Shown here: positions 8,608 to 17,970 of the stretch, piece by piece
Layout: every line of letters begins with the position of its first letter
Numbering within the stretch: position 1 is the first letter of the stretch
Source of the DNA: JAFDYH01 sp049840875
GTDB taxonomy: Bacteria > Bacteroidota > Bacteroidia > Chitinophagales > Chitinophagaceae
NCBI GenBank assembly: GCA_049840875.1
Contig: JASGJE010000019.1
Span: 248,001-312,000 of the forward strand
DNA: 64,000 bases
Direction of reading: 5' to 3'
The notes under the pieces: model-generated
What the model saw: the letters and a program-made list of their open reading frames with translations, nothing else
Database searches by the model: none
What the model was told of the DNA's origin: nothing
Program-made: the position numbers and the translations under genes

Positions 8608-11043
8608 ATGAAAAAAAAGGATCTGTTAAAGGATGTTGCAACCGGATCGGAATTACCGGCAAATCCCCTGCCTTCACAAACAGCCGGAACTAATAAGAAT
8701 TCAATTACTCCGAAAGCCAGCAAAGTGCGTAAGCAGGATGCCCTGGATTATCATGCACGGAAAAGACCCGGCAAGATTGAGGTGATACCCACCAAAGATA
8801 CCAGGACCCAGCGCGATCTTACGCTTGCCTATTCGCCTGGTGTTGCCGAGCCCTGTAAAGAAATTCATGCCAACGTTGAAAACGTTTATAAATACACTGC
8901 AAAGGGAAACCTTGTTGCCGTTATCAGCAATGGCACGGCCGTACTTGGTCTTGGTGATATCGGTCCCGAAGCGGGTAAACCGGTAATGGAAGGAAAAGGT
9001 GTGTTATTCAAAATTTTTGCAGACATCGACGTGTTCGATATCGAGATTAATGAAAAAGATCCGGAGAAATTTGTACAGATCGTAAAAGCGTTGGAGCCAA
9101 CTTTTGGTGGCATTAATCTCGAAGACATCAAAGCGCCTGAATGTTTTTATATCGAAAAAACATTGAAGGAGCAGTTGAATATTCCCGTAATGCATGATGA
9201 TCAGCATGGAACGGCGATCATCAGTGCGGCAGCGTTGTTGAATGCGTTGGATATTCAGAAGAAAAAAATAGATAAAGTAAAGTTTGTTGTGAATGGTGCC
9301 GGCGCTGCAGCAATGGCTTGCGTATTATTATACGTTTCGCTGGGTGCTTTGCCTGAAAACTTTATCATGTTTGACCGTAAAGGTGCATTGCATAAACACA
9401 GAACAGATCTTGATGAGTTCAAGCAACCATTTGCGAATGCAACGACAGAAATAAGTCTTGCCGATGCGATGAAGGAATCTGATGTGTTTATTGGTTTAAG
9501 CGCAGGAAATGTGGTAACGCAGGACATGGTAAAAAGCATGGCAAAAAACCCGATCGTCTTTGCAATGGCTAATCCTGACCCTGAAATAAGCTATGAAGAC
9601 GCAACCAGTGCAAGAAAAGATATCATCATGGCTACAGGCCGTAGCGATTATCCTAACCAGGTAAATAATGTGCTTGGCTTCCCTTACATTTTCCGGGGAG
9701 CATTGGATGTGCGTGCAAAGCATATTAATGAAGCAATGAAACTTGCAGCAGTAAAAGCTTTAGCAGAGTTAACAAAAACCGCAGTACCTGATATTGTTAA
9801 TCTCGCCTACAACGAAAAAAATATTTCCTTCGGGCCAAATTATATTATTCCTAAACCGCTTGACCCTCGCCTTCTCTCCACAGTTGCTCCCGCTGTTGCA
9901 AGAGCAGCGATGGAAACAGACATTGCAAAAGCGCCGATTACAGATTGGGATGGCTATATCAATAATCTTAATAAGCGTCTTGGGCTCGATAACCAGGTAA
10001 TGCGTGTGATCGGTAACAAAGCACGTCGTGATCCGAAACGAATTGTTTTTGCTGAGGCAGACAATATCAAAGTATTAAAAGCAGCACAGATTATTTATGA
10101 TGACGGTATTGGTTACCCGATTTTTCTTGGTGACGAAAAACGGATAAAAGACCTTGCACTTACGAATAATGTCGATATAGAAGGTATCCCCATTTTCGAT
10201 CCACGCAGCGATGAAATGGAGGAAAAAAGAAATAATTATACCGCATTGTTCTTGAAGAAAATGGGACGTAAAGGTTTCAATGCATATGAAGCAAAGAAAA
10301 TTATGCGTGACCGCAACTACTTTGGTTGTATGATGGTAGAATGCGGAGATGCGGACGCAATGATTTCAGGCCTCACAAAAAACTATCCGGATACCATTCG
10401 CCCTGCGTTACACACTATCGGTATGGAAGAGGGCGTAAAAAGAATCGCCGGCATGTACCTGATGTTAACAAAGAAAGGTCCGCTATTTCTTGCCGATACG
10501 ACTGTTAACTTCAACCCCACTGCGGAAGAACTCGCTGATATAACAATTATGGTTGCCCGCGAAATACGCAACTTTAATATTACACCGCGTATCGCGATGC
10601 TGAGCTATTCAAATTTTGGAAGCAGTAACTCTCCCGAAGCAAAGTTGGTAGCGCAAGCACGCAAAATTGCAAAGCAGAAAATGCCCTCGTTGATTGTGGA
10701 CGGTGAAATGCAGGCAAGTGTAGCATTCAGTAAAGAGCTGATGAAAGAAAGCTATCCATTCAGTGAACTGGTGGACAAAGATGTCAATACGCTTATCTTC
10801 CCAAATCTTGCTTCCGGTAACATTGCGTATAACCTGTTGAAAGAATTAGGAACGGCAGATGCTATAGGTCCGATACTACTTGGATTGAATAAACCCGTTC
10901 ATATTTTACAATTGGGTAGCTCGGTAAGGGCAATTGTCAATATGGCGTTGATTGCGGTAGTTGATGCACAGATCAAATCCAAGTCAACATCAGACGACGA
11001 AATAAAAAGCTCGCCGTGGTGGAAACGGTTTAAACGCCGGTGA
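8608..11043 (+). CDS. maeB: NADP-dependent malic enzyme fused to phosphotransacetylase-like domain
   Basis: MaeB-type malic enzyme, which decarboxylates malate to pyruvate with NADP reduction. From the ATG at 8608 it is 811 residues. The malic N-terminal domain opens at DALDYHARKRPGKIEV and contains LAYSPGVAEPC, NLEDIKAPECF and MHDDQHGTAIISAAALLNAL. The Rossmann domain carries FVVNGAGAAAMAC. The C-terminal third is a phosphotransacetylase-like domain (YPDTIRPALHTIG, LFLADTTVNFNPTAEELA), probably regulatory as in other MaeB proteins. The frame is open upstream to a TTG at 8476, but those 44 residues look non-conserved. The extra 40-50 residues before the malic domain are unusual, so the start is not certain. 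Confidence 0.95.
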   Translation: MKKKDLLKDVATGSELPANPLPSQTAGTNKNSITPKASKVRKQDALDYHARKRPGKIEVIPTKDTRTQRDLTLAYSPGVAEPCKEIHANVENVYKYTAKGNLVAVISNGTAVLGLGDIGPEAGKPVMEGKGVLFKIFADIDVFDIEINEKDPEKFVQIVKALEPTFGGINLEDIKAPECFYIEKTLKEQLNIPVMHDDQHGTAIISAAALLNALDIQKKKIDKVKFVVNGAGAAAMACVLLYVSLGALPENFIMFDRKGALHKHRTDLDEFKQPFANATTEISLADAMKESDVFIGLSAGNVVTQDMVKSMAKNPIVFAMANPDPEISYEDATSARKDIIMATGRSDYPNQVNNVLGFPYIFRGALDVRAKHINEAMKLAAVKALAELTKTAVPDIVNLAYNEKNISFGPNYIIPKPLDPRLLSTVAPAVARAAMETDIAKAPITDWDGYINNLNKRLGLDNQVMRVIGNKARRDPKRIVFAEADNIKVLKAAQIIYDDGIGYPIFLGDEKRIKDLALTNNVDIEGIPIFDPRSDEMEEKRNNYTALFLKKMGRKGFNAYEAKKIMRDRNYFGCMMVECGDADAMISGLTKNYPDTIRPALHTIGMEEGVKRIAGMYLMLTKKGPLFLADTTVNFNPTAEELADITIMVAREIRNFNITPRIAMLSYSNFGSSNSPEAKLVAQARKIAKQKMPSLIVDGEMQASVAFSKELMKESYPFSELVDKDVNTLIFPNLASGNIAYNLLKELGTADAIGPILLGLNKPVHILQLGSSVRAIVNMALIAVVDAQIKSKSTSDDEIKSSPWWKRFKRR

Positions 11044-11111
11044 GAAATCAACGATGACAAGAGGTGACGGAAGATATCTTTTTTTAAATTTGATGACCTC
11101 AACTATACGAA

Positions 11112-11513
11112 ATGAAAATTTTTGTAGCCGTCGCAGACCACCATCTTTTGATACGGGCCGCGATTTGTGACGCAATAGAGAAAATCGGGTTCAGCATTCT
11201 TTTTGTTGCCGATAGCGGCGATGAAATGATACAGAAGATAGCAACTATCGGTCTACCGGCTGTCTGCGCAATCGATGCTGACCTACCTTACGGGGATGGC
11301 TTTGCAACCGGCCAACAAATCAAAAAGAAATGGCCGTCTGTAAAGATAGTTATCATGGCACTCTTCCCGGATAATAAAATGACAGAGCAGTTTCGCGAAT
11401 CCGGTGCTGATGCTATTCTTTCAAAAAGCGCGGGCTTTGTTGAGATACGAAATACATTTTCCCGTTTGCTGGAAGGTTATTTGGATGATGAATTATTCGC
11501 TCGTTATAACTAA
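11112..11513 (+). CDS. Receiver-only response regulator, NarL-type receiver
   Basis: Protein of 133 residues with a receiver fold. The acidic residue Asp9 lies in VAVADHHLL, the phospho-acceptor is Asp55 (CAIDADLPYGDG), and the lysine is in ILSKSAGF. The receiver most resembles those of NarL/FixJ regulators (GADAILSKSAGFVEIRNTF), but the LuxR-type helix-turn-helix is absent. No kinase is adjacent; it follows maeB by 68 bp. It may be a truncated regulator or a phosphate sink. Confidence 0.82.
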   Translation: MKIFVAVADHHLLIRAAICDAIEKIGFSILFVADSGDEMIQKIATIGLPAVCAIDADLPYGDGFATGQQIKKKWPSVKIVIMALFPDNKMTEQFRESGADAILSKSAGFVEIRNTFSRLLEGYLDDELFARYN

Positions 11514-11559
11514 AGCGAACCGTTGGTAACGCTCAATTTATTCTATTACCTAAATGTCA

Positions 11560-11587
11560 GTAAAGGCTCCCATAAGGAAGCCTTTAC
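11560..11587. terminator. Hairpin terminator after the receiver gene
   Basis: A perfect 9-bp stem GTAAAGGCT / AGCCTTTAC with a 10-base loop, followed by CTTTGTTAC. It lies 47 bp after the receiver stop and before the convergent small gene at 11673. The U-tract is weak, so it may serve one or both directions. Confidence 0.5.
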
Positions 11588-11672
11588 CTTTGTTACAGCT
11601 ACTTGACACAATCAAGGGTTTAATGGCAAATGACGTGCTCAAAGTCAAACCAGGCGATATTCTAATTCAATT

Positions 11673-11936
11673 CTAATGATGAAGGACCAGGTTTTCTACA
11701 TATTTATCCTTTATTGCTATCAGGCTCACTTTCAGCCATTCTTCAGCGTTATCGCTAAGTAGTGCAATATGCGCTTCCAATTCTATATTCAATAATCGCT
11801 GGTGTTCAGCATAACGAAGCCCGGCAATTTTTTTCTTTGCACTGGTTAATGTTTTGATTTCACCTCGTAGTTCGACGAGATGCCGGGTCCATGCGCGTTC
11901 AGCAAATTCGCCAAAGTTTTCTATTTCGGGAACCAT
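11673..11936 (-). CDS. Small helical hypothetical protein
   Basis: Protein of 87 residues with an amphipathic, charged composition (GEIKTLTSAKKKIAGLRYAE, IALLSDNAEEWLKVSLIAIK) that suggests a helical or coiled-coil fold. It has no signal peptide and no recognised family. It is convergent with the receiver gene. Composition argues for real coding, but there is no other support. Confidence 0.5.
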   Translation of the reverse strand: MVPEIENFGEFAERAWTRHLVELRGEIKTLTSAKKKIAGLRYAEHQRLLNIELEAHIALLSDNAEEWLKVSLIAIKDKYVENLVLHH

Positions 11937-12355
11937 ATTCTATTTTCATAAATATCTCAAAAGCCAAACCATATATCACATCGTATATCAAAAGAACATT
12001 AAAATCTGATTAAAATTTATGAGTATAGGTGGCCTGATACGGTTAAATTGTAAAAAACGGCGAAGGAGACGCTTGAAAACTACTTTAAATTAGCTCCCCA
12101 AAAGCACCTACGATAATATCAATAATGTTGGATATTGAGCTTTTCAGCAAAATCATCAATTACAATATAATAGAAGCAGATCACATGTGTTTAAAGGGAT
12201 CAATTTAAGCTGGCCGATACAGGTTAGTTTCGAATGGCGAAAGGAGATCCATTAAATTGTTTTTTCCATTTATTGAAATGCCAATAATAAATCTTCAATT
12301 CCTATCAGCTTTGCGTTCGATTCCCAAATCTTATTTACAGAAGAAATCCAAATAA
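11937..12355. other. Non-coding stretch with an imperfect direct repeat
   Basis: No credible gene. Two related segments of about 43 bp lie near 12030-12073 and 12210-12251: each has TGGCC(T)GATAC, then GGTTA, then GGCGAA(A)GGAGA. This may be the remains of the sequence that replaced the 5' part of the acyl-CoA dehydrogenase gene. Confidence 0.3.
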
Positions 12356-13048
12356 CTAATAATCATAACGACCTTCAGTCCTGTCGGGAAGTCTGCTTCC
12401 GTTTATATTGTTTTTGCCCAGACTGATGTTTCCAAATGGGCGAAAGGAATCAATGCCTTTATTGTAGAGCAGGGATGGGAGGGCGTATCCATAGGTGCCA
12501 AGGAAAATAAACTGGGGATCCGCGGTAGCGACACGCACTCAGTATCATTTGCCGATGTACGTGTTCCCAAGGAAAACCGCATCGGTGATGACGGTTCAGG
12601 ATTCAGGTTCGCCATGAAAACGATTGCCGGGGGACGTATCGGTATTGCTGCGCAGGCAGTGGGGATCGCAGCCGGCGCCTACGAACTCGCCCTGAATTAT
12701 GCCAAACAACGGAAAGCTTTCGGGACTGAAATTATCCATCACCAGGCGATTGCTTTTAAGCTCGCTGATATGGCGACACGTATTGAAATGGCACGGCTTC
12801 TCTGTCTTAAAGCGGCCTGGGAAAAAGATAACGGTATTGACTATGCGCTTAGTTCATCCATGGCCAAACTGTACGCCAGTGAGACCGCGATGTGGGTAAC
12901 CACTGAAGCCGTACAGATCCACGGCGGTTATGGTTATGTGAAAGAATACCATGTCGAACGACTCCTGCGTGACGCGAAAATTACACAGATTTACGAGGGA
13001 ACAAGCGAGGTGCAGCGGATTGTTATCAGCAGAGCGTTGCTGCAATAA
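12356..13048 (+). pseudogene. C-terminal part of an acyl-CoA dehydrogenase, 5' end lost
   Basis: The frame is open from 12356 and shows clear acyl-CoA dehydrogenase sequence from about 12387: SASVYIVFAQTD, GINAFIVEQG, KLGIRGSDTHSVSFADVRVP, then the C-terminal helical domain with AMKTIAGGRIGIAAQAVGIA, the signature QIHGGYGYVKEYHVERLLRD and EGTSEVQRIVISRALL. About 220 of the usual 380 residues are present; the N-terminal and part of the middle domain are missing and no start precedes the homologous part. An internal ATG at 12614 could give only the C-terminal 144 residues, which would lack much of the FAD and substrate site. I read it as a truncated remnant. Its 3' end is duplicated in tandem. 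Confidence 0.85.
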
Positions 13049-13166
13049 GTTATAAGTAATAAGTTATACGTACTACGTTTTTGACGGAACGAGTGAGGTG
13101 GAGCGGATTGTAATCAGCAGAGTGTTGCTGTAATAAGTTATAGGTAATAAGTTATACGTACTACGT
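12991..13166 (+). repeat. 88-bp imperfect tandem duplication of the dehydrogenase 3' end
   Basis: Bases 12995-13080 recur at 13083-13168 with about ten differences. The unit holds the last codons of the dehydrogenase (E/DGTSEVxRIVISRxLLQ), the stop and a repeat-like tail containing AAGTTATACGTACTACGT. The second copy still translates as DGTSEVERIVISRVLL, so the duplication arose from a coding copy and then drifted. Confidence 0.85.
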
Positions 13167-13594
13167 TTTGTCTGAGGTTCGAGGTTTGATGTTCCGGAAT
13201 AGTAAGAGGTCATAGGATGATTTTAAAATCTGCAACCGGCGTTAGAGGCGGGTGTTCAATGATCCATAGTGAATGTAGTAAGATTCATTGTATGGTTTAA
13301 ATTTCATGGTATCGACTCATACTGAATACTATTGCCCGTGCGCCCAGGTGGTGATCTATTCCTGTCACAAGATTTCCCGCAGCATTGGTCAAGCGTCCGA
13401 TCTCTGCTGTGCTGTCTATATTTCTCCAACAATATATACAGGTTCTATCTGAATGAGACGTTGTATCTGCAACCCCTGTCCTGTAGTAGTTGTTCGGTAA
13501 ATACCTGCAATGGCTGCGTACTAACACTGCTCTGCGGCGTTCCTCCATTTTATCTCTTTGCTCATCAACTATAGCGATCAATCTAAAACTATTT
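13167..13594. other. Intergenic region before the NarL-type cluster
   Basis: No gene is supported. Open frames here on both strands are shadows with biased cysteine-rich or unlikely composition. The promoter of the 13595 cluster must lie in this stretch, but no clear TTG / TAnnTTTG pair was found. Confidence 0.4.
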
Positions 13595-13954
13595 ATGAGC
13601 AACCATTTTATTTCACTGGAGGATGCAAAGACCATGACATCTTTGTACCTGACAAAGAAAGAAGACATTCTTGATCCGGCTTACAGGGGACAGGATATTT
13701 TATTCAATTCAGAAACCTTTGACCGGGACGCTTTCGATGTAATTTTGGGTCGTACCGGAGCAAAAGGTATACGTATCTATCTTGGAATGGATCCAAGTTA
13801 CCAGGTGAGGGCCATAGCTGTCGCGACGGATAACAGCGGGCATGACATTTTACCTGCAGCAGGCACGCCGGCGAGCGCCGGGTATATTGTTGAGGTCGGC
13901 GTCAAATGCCCTCCGCAATGTCCGCCACCACCACCGCCGGATAACCTGGAATGA
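13595..13954 (+). CDS. Small hypothetical protein with proline-rich tail
   Basis: From the ATG at 13595 the protein has 119 residues: a folded region (ISLEDAKTMTSLYLTKKEDI, GAKGIRIYLGMDPSYQVRAI, AVATDNSGHDILP) and a tail rich in Cys and Pro (KCPPQCPPPPPP). The frame is open further upstream, but the preceding 35 residues look non-coding. I have the impression of similar proteins beside NarL-type kinase/regulator pairs in Chitinophagaceae, but I cannot name a domain. It starts the cluster that continues with a membrane protein, a kinase and a regulator, with 17 bp to the next gene. Confidence 0.75.
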   Translation: MSNHFISLEDAKTMTSLYLTKKEDILDPAYRGQDILFNSETFDRDAFDVILGRTGAKGIRIYLGMDPSYQVRAIAVATDNSGHDILPAAGTPASAGYIVEVGVKCPPQCPPPPPPDNLE

Positions 13955-13971
13955 TGTTAATCGAATAGTTT

Positions 13972-14619
13972 ATGTTGTTTTCACTGCTCAGTAGCGGAAG
14001 CATATTTATTGCGGCAATCATTGGGTTAATACGATTCAGAGATATTCATCAATCGTATTGGCCCTTTGTTTTTGTCTGCTGGCTGGCATTTTTAAATGAA
14101 GTGCTCAGCTGGATCTTAATCTATACCATAAAAAACAATGATATCAATAATAATATATACGTTATCGTTGAAATGATGCTGTATTTATGGTTGTTCAGGG
14201 GATGGGGACAGTTTAATAATAAGAAAAGAAGCTATGTGTTTACCATTATACTATTGTGGATTGTCTGGATAGTTGAAAACATTCTATTCAATCACATTTT
14301 TAATACAGGCTTCTGGTTCGTCGCCATTTACTCCATCACATTGGTATTTGTTGCCATTAATGAGATTAATCTGATCCTCATGACAGAGCGTGGCAGCCTG
14401 ATCAAGAATTCGCGGTTCCTGATCAGCTTAAGTATTACATTTTTTTATACCTACTACCTGATCATCGCGATTTTCTTTATTTCCAGGCTTCATTTTTCTG
14501 CAATATTTTATTCACACGTTTACAGCGTGCTGCAAGCTGTTAATATTTTCATTAACCTTGTATATGCATTCGCTATGCTATGGGCACCCAGGAATCAAAG
14601 GTTTATATTGTCTTACTGA
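13972..14619 (+). CDS. Seven-helix-like integral membrane protein of unknown function
   Basis: Protein of 215 residues with about seven hydrophobic segments, beginning LLSSGSIFIAAIIGLIRFRD. There is no catalytic motif. Its 3' end overlaps the histidine kinase gene at 14580 by 40 bases, so the two are likely translationally coupled. It may be the sensing partner of the kinase, which itself has only one membrane anchor and no input domain. Confidence 0.8.
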   Translation: MLFSLLSSGSIFIAAIIGLIRFRDIHQSYWPFVFVCWLAFLNEVLSWILIYTIKNNDINNNIYVIVEMMLYLWLFRGWGQFNNKKRSYVFTIILLWIVWIVENILFNHIFNTGFWFVAIYSITLVFVAINEINLILMTERGSLIKNSRFLISLSITFFYTYYLIIAIFFISRLHFSAIFYSHVYSVLQAVNIFINLVYAFAMLWAPRNQRFILSY

Positions 14620-15323
14620 TCGTTGCAGCAGTGATAGCTGTTATCTTTATTTATTTCACGATTATCATCTTCCGGCAGCAGAAACGTAATTTCTCCTCTT
14701 ATCTTTCCAAAGTCCAGGCGGAAATCATCACGCTTGAGAAAGAACGCCTGCGTTTCGCGAGAGATATGCATGACGATTTCGCGCCCCTGCTCGTATCCGT
14801 CAAATATAATATCGACAGTGTCGAGTCACAACGGAAGGAGGATGCCGCAACGCTATCTGAAACAGGAGAATTACTTGATAACATGATTGACCGGCTCCGC
14901 GAAGTATCCAATAACCTGGTACCGGTCGCCCTGGAACAAAAAGGTCTTGTAAAAATAGTGGAACGGCTTATCGCCAATGACCGTTCCGGCATCGACATCC
15001 GGTTCAAACATGACGGAAGCGTCAGTGACCTGCCCCATGATAATGCCCTGCATATATTCCGTATCATCCAGGAGATCCTGCATAACAGTATCAAGCACTC
15101 GAAAGCGAAGAACCTCGCGATCGAGTTAAAGACCGATAAAAATAATTTAGTATTATTAACCGAAGACAACGGTGTGGGGTTTGATTACCAATTGCAGCAG
15201 CGCGATTATACCGGTCTCGGACTCCGGAGTTTATTATCAAGAGCGGATGTACTGAACGGAAAGATGTTCCTGGACTCAATGCCAGGAAAAGGGACCCGGT
15301 ACTTTTTTGAATTCCCGTTATAA
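14580..15323 (+). CDS. NarL-type sensor histidine kinase (HisKA_3)
   Basis: Short kinase of 247 residues. One transmembrane helix lies at about residues 9-31, then a coiled coil, then a HisKA_3 dimerisation motif with the phospho-acceptor His64 in FARDMHDDFAPLLVSVKYNI. The ATPase domain carries IIQEILHNSIKHSKA, TEDNGVGFDYQ and GLGLRSLLSRA. It is of the DegS/NarX/LiaS type without its own input domain and probably senses through the membrane protein just upstream. The partner regulator starts nine bases after its stop. Confidence 0.93.
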   Translation: MGTQESKVYIVLLIVAAVIAVIFIYFTIIIFRQQKRNFSSYLSKVQAEIITLEKERLRFARDMHDDFAPLLVSVKYNIDSVESQRKEDAATLSETGELLDNMIDRLREVSNNLVPVALEQKGLVKIVERLIANDRSGIDIRFKHDGSVSDLPHDNALHIFRIIQEILHNSIKHSKAKNLAIELKTDKNNLVLLTEDNGVGFDYQLQQRDYTGLGLRSLLSRADVLNGKMFLDSMPGKGTRYFFEFPL

Positions 15324-15332
15324 CCAACAACT

Positions 15333-16004
15333 ATGATACAAAGCCAATTACGCACGATCCGCGTGCTGATCGCGGATGATCACCTTCTGCTCCGTGAGGG
15401 GTTGCAGAAATTATTAAAAGGATTTTCTGAAATCAACATAGCCGGCACGGCTGAAAACGGTGAAGAGCTTATCCATAAAACAGAACAACTTGAACCCGAT
15501 ATTATCTTCGCAGATATCCAGATGCCGGTTATGGATGGGATTGCCGCCACGCGCATTATCCATCAACGGTTTCCCGCTACAGGTGTCATCGCGCTCACTA
15601 TGTATGATGACGATACACAAATCATCGGCATGCTGGAAGCAGGCGCGAAAGGTTACTTGCAGAAAAATGCCTCGAAGCAGGAATTGCATGATGCCATCCA
15701 TTCTGTCTATGAAGGAAATAATTATTACTGCCGGAAAACAAATTCAAGACTTGCCGAACTCATTGCGAAAAGCAAGTTTAATCCTTCACGTATACCGGAG
15801 GTCCCCCAATTCAGTACCCGTGATCTTGAAGTGATCCGGCTGATCTGCTGCGAATATTCCAATAAACAGATCGCTGCCGCGATGAATTTAAGTGTACGAA
15901 CGATTGAAGGCAGGCGGGATAAGATCCAGGAAAAGATGAACGTTACCAGTACGGCCGGGTTAGTGGTCTACGCCATGCGCCGGGGGTTGTACCGGCCGGT
16001 TTGA
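15333..16004 (+). CDS. NarL/LuxR-family response regulator
   Basis: Regulator of 223 residues, the partner of the kinase just upstream. The receiver contains IADDHLLLREG and phospho-acceptor Asp61 (IIFADIQMPVMDG), then ALTMYDDD and GYLQKNASKQEL. The C-terminal LuxR-type helix-turn-helix reads STRDLEVIRLICCEYSNKQI then LSVRTIEGRRDKI. Normal full length for the family. It is the last gene of the cluster. Confidence 0.95.
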   Translation: MIQSQLRTIRVLIADDHLLLREGLQKLLKGFSEINIAGTAENGEELIHKTEQLEPDIIFADIQMPVMDGIAATRIIHQRFPATGVIALTMYDDDTQIIGMLEAGAKGYLQKNASKQELHDAIHSVYEGNNYYCRKTNSRLAELIAKSKFNPSRIPEVPQFSTRDLEVIRLICCEYSNKQIAAAMNLSVRTIEGRRDKIQEKMNVTSTAGLVVYAMRRGLYRPV

Positions 16005-16113
16005 TAACCTGCCAGCCGCCTGGACTAACTTGCCAATGAGTGACTTCGATCGGCGTGTTACGCGACTGGCCGGTTATACGGCACCAATATACAACCCGCC
16101 GCCTGTGAAAAAC

Positions 16114-16130
16114 GCAGTATTTATACCTGC
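16114..16130. promoter_or_regulatory. Degenerate copy of the GGTATTTATACC palindrome
   Basis: GCAGTATTTATACCTGC, one G short of a full arm compared with CAGGTATTTATACCTG seen elsewhere in the window. It lies 88 bp before the TauE-like gene. Confidence 0.4.
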
Positions 16131-16217
16131 CGGCCCTCACGGTAAACACGGCTCGTATACTTTTTACCCTGGTCTGATCTCCTCCCGCTACTTTCGCCGC
16201 CGGTTCAACATCGCTCT

Positions 16218-16964
16218 ATGGAAATTATCGCATATACGGCCACGTTAGTTACTGGTATGATCCTGGGTATGATGGGTGGCGGCGGGTCGGTATTCGCCCT
16301 TTCTATCCTGGTTTACCTGCTGCGGATACAGCCCCTGGCCGCCACGGGATATTCTTTATTTATCGTTGGCGCCTGCTGTCTTGTTACGGGGATCATGGCT
16401 TACCGGAGAAATGAAACAGACCCGCGCCCCGTGATCCGCTTCGGGACCCCTGCCGTACCGGCGGTATTACTGGCGAGACAATTCCTGGTGCCGTTAATCC
16501 CTCCTTCGAAACAATGGCTGATTATGCTGCTACTGGCTGCGGTCATGGTCTGCGCTGCAGCGCTGGTTTTCTTTAACGTTCAGCCAAAACAGGGAGAGCC
16601 TAAAGGCATGACCGTTGCAGGCGGTGGTTTTCTTACGGGGCTGCTGACCGGTATCTCCGGCGCGGGTTCGGGGTTTATCATCGTCCCCGTGCTCACCGCG
16701 GCTATGGGCATACCCCTGAAAAAAGCAATCGGATCATCGCTCCTGATCATAGCGGTTACGGCGGGTATCGGGTTTATTTGCGCAGCGCGCACAATGACGA
16801 TCAACTGGCAACTACTGGTGCCCTTAACCATCCTCGCCCTCGCCGGGAGCCTTCTTGGCGCGGCTATCTGTAACCGGATCAATGTCTCCCTGCTCAAACA
16901 GATTTTATCCGTCACCATGCTCCTCATGGCCCTGTTCATTATTGTCAAAACCTTTTTCGTATAA
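16218..16964 (+). CDS. TauE/SafE-type sulfite/anion exporter
   Basis: Membrane protein of 248 residues with seven to eight hydrophobic segments and the two family half-repeats: GMILGMMGGGGSVFALSIL near the N-terminus and TGLLTGISGAGSGFIIVPVL in the second half. TauE/SafE proteins move sulfite or related organosulfur or organic anions across the inner membrane. It is downstream of the NarL-type cluster and upstream of a MarR regulator, but nothing shows its substrate. Confidence 0.9.
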   Translation: MEIIAYTATLVTGMILGMMGGGGSVFALSILVYLLRIQPLAATGYSLFIVGACCLVTGIMAYRRNETDPRPVIRFGTPAVPAVLLARQFLVPLIPPSKQWLIMLLLAAVMVCAAALVFFNVQPKQGEPKGMTVAGGGFLTGLLTGISGAGSGFIIVPVLTAAMGIPLKKAIGSSLLIIAVTAGIGFICAARTMTINWQLLVPLTILALAGSLLGAAICNRINVSLLKQILSVTMLLMALFIIVKTFFV

Positions 16965-17021
16965 CAAAACGGATGCGTTGGTATACATATTCCGGAATTC
17001 CTTAAAAATAACCTTAGGTTG

Positions 17022-17040
17022 CATGAGTTTTTTTCTCATG
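17022..17040. promoter_or_regulatory. Inverted repeat upstream of the MarR gene
   Basis: CATGAG, seven T, CTCATG: perfect 6-bp arms about 107 bp before the MarR start. It could be an autoregulatory MarR site or a weak terminator of the TauE-like gene (57 bp after its stop). Confidence 0.3.
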
Positions 17041-17147
17041 TGAACACGATTGCCTGTCTCTACAGGCTTTCTTTTTTAACGGCGACCTGTATCACTGCGC
17101 TGTGGCATGAGCGTTATAATTACGATTTCATTATTCTTATTACCAGC

Positions 17148-17609
17148 ATGAACAGTACCGATCAATTCCGTGCCTTTCACCGGTTCTACAGCAGCCTGGT
17201 GCTCTTTATCGAATCGTCCATCGATACCGATGGCTTTACACTCAACGAAATCCGCGTGCTTCTTGAAGTACAGGGCCTGCAGCCCTGCTCCGCCCGGCAA
17301 ATCCTGCAAGGTGTGAAAGTCGACAAAGGCGCGCTCAGCCGTATTATTTACCGCCTGCGTGATAAAGAATTGCTGCACGTGTCAAGCGACGCGCCATCCT
17401 GGAAAGGACTTCTTATCAGTTTAACGGACCAGGGGCACCAGCAGGCGCAACGACTGCTACAGGCCTATGATGAACAGTTCCGTAAGATACTTTCGAATAT
17501 GCCTGCCCGTAAGGAGGAAGAACTTACTGCCGCAATGGACGTCGTCCGCGGGATATTAGGAGACTATTATTCCACGGCGGTAATGAAGTATCGGGGGAGC
17601 GGGAAGTGA
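17148..17609 (+). CDS. MarR-family transcriptional regulator
   Basis: From the ATG at 17148 the protein is 153 residues, typical for MarR. The helix-turn-helix and wing are visible: LNEIRVLLEVQGLQPCSARQ, then VDKGALSRIIYRLRDKELL and the wing KGLLISLTDQG. The frame is open to 17019, but the extra 43 residues are cysteine- and tryptophan-rich and unlike the family. Its ligand is unknown; the TauE-like exporter upstream on the same strand is a possible target. Confidence 0.88.
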   Translation: MNSTDQFRAFHRFYSSLVLFIESSIDTDGFTLNEIRVLLEVQGLQPCSARQILQGVKVDKGALSRIIYRLRDKELLHVSSDAPSWKGLLISLTDQGHQQAQRLLQAYDEQFRKILSNMPARKEEELTAAMDVVRGILGDYYSTAVMKYRGSGK

Positions 17610-17970
17610 CAGGTATTAAGTAGTAAGTGATACGTTATACGTGGGAATGTGATAATGTGCAAATATGCAAATGTGCAAATGTGCCAATGTGCAAATGGAG
17701 AATACAGAATATAGAATAAAGAAGACAGAAGTTGCAGAAACAATTACGACGAAATTACTTCCCAGGTGGTGGCGTCGATGAGCGATGCCGAACCATTTGC
17801 CGGGTAATGGCTTTCACCGTTATTCCAGCAATTACCCTTAGCTGACAGGATCGTTGATTTTAATGCACCGGCGTGATTCCCTGTAATAGCTTTCACTACA
17901 TCCGGTTCCCAACCCCTTCTATTTATTCTGAACCAGGGATGCTGTTTCTTTACAGGAATAACGATCCACC
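17610..17970. repeat. Repeat tract with ATGTGCnA octamers after the MarR gene
   Basis: Directly after the MarR stop is a text-like tract (GGTATTAAGTAGTAAGTGAT), then about six imperfect octamers of the form ATGTGCAA at about 17646-17698. The rest up to 17970 shows no gene. The same octamer family is found at 44465 and 61068. Confidence 0.7.

Noticed and set aside
13297..13668. Minus-strand frame of 123 codons overlapping the small gene at 13595
   Set aside because: It conflicts with the better-supported plus-strand gene and its cluster, and its sequence resembles no protein family.
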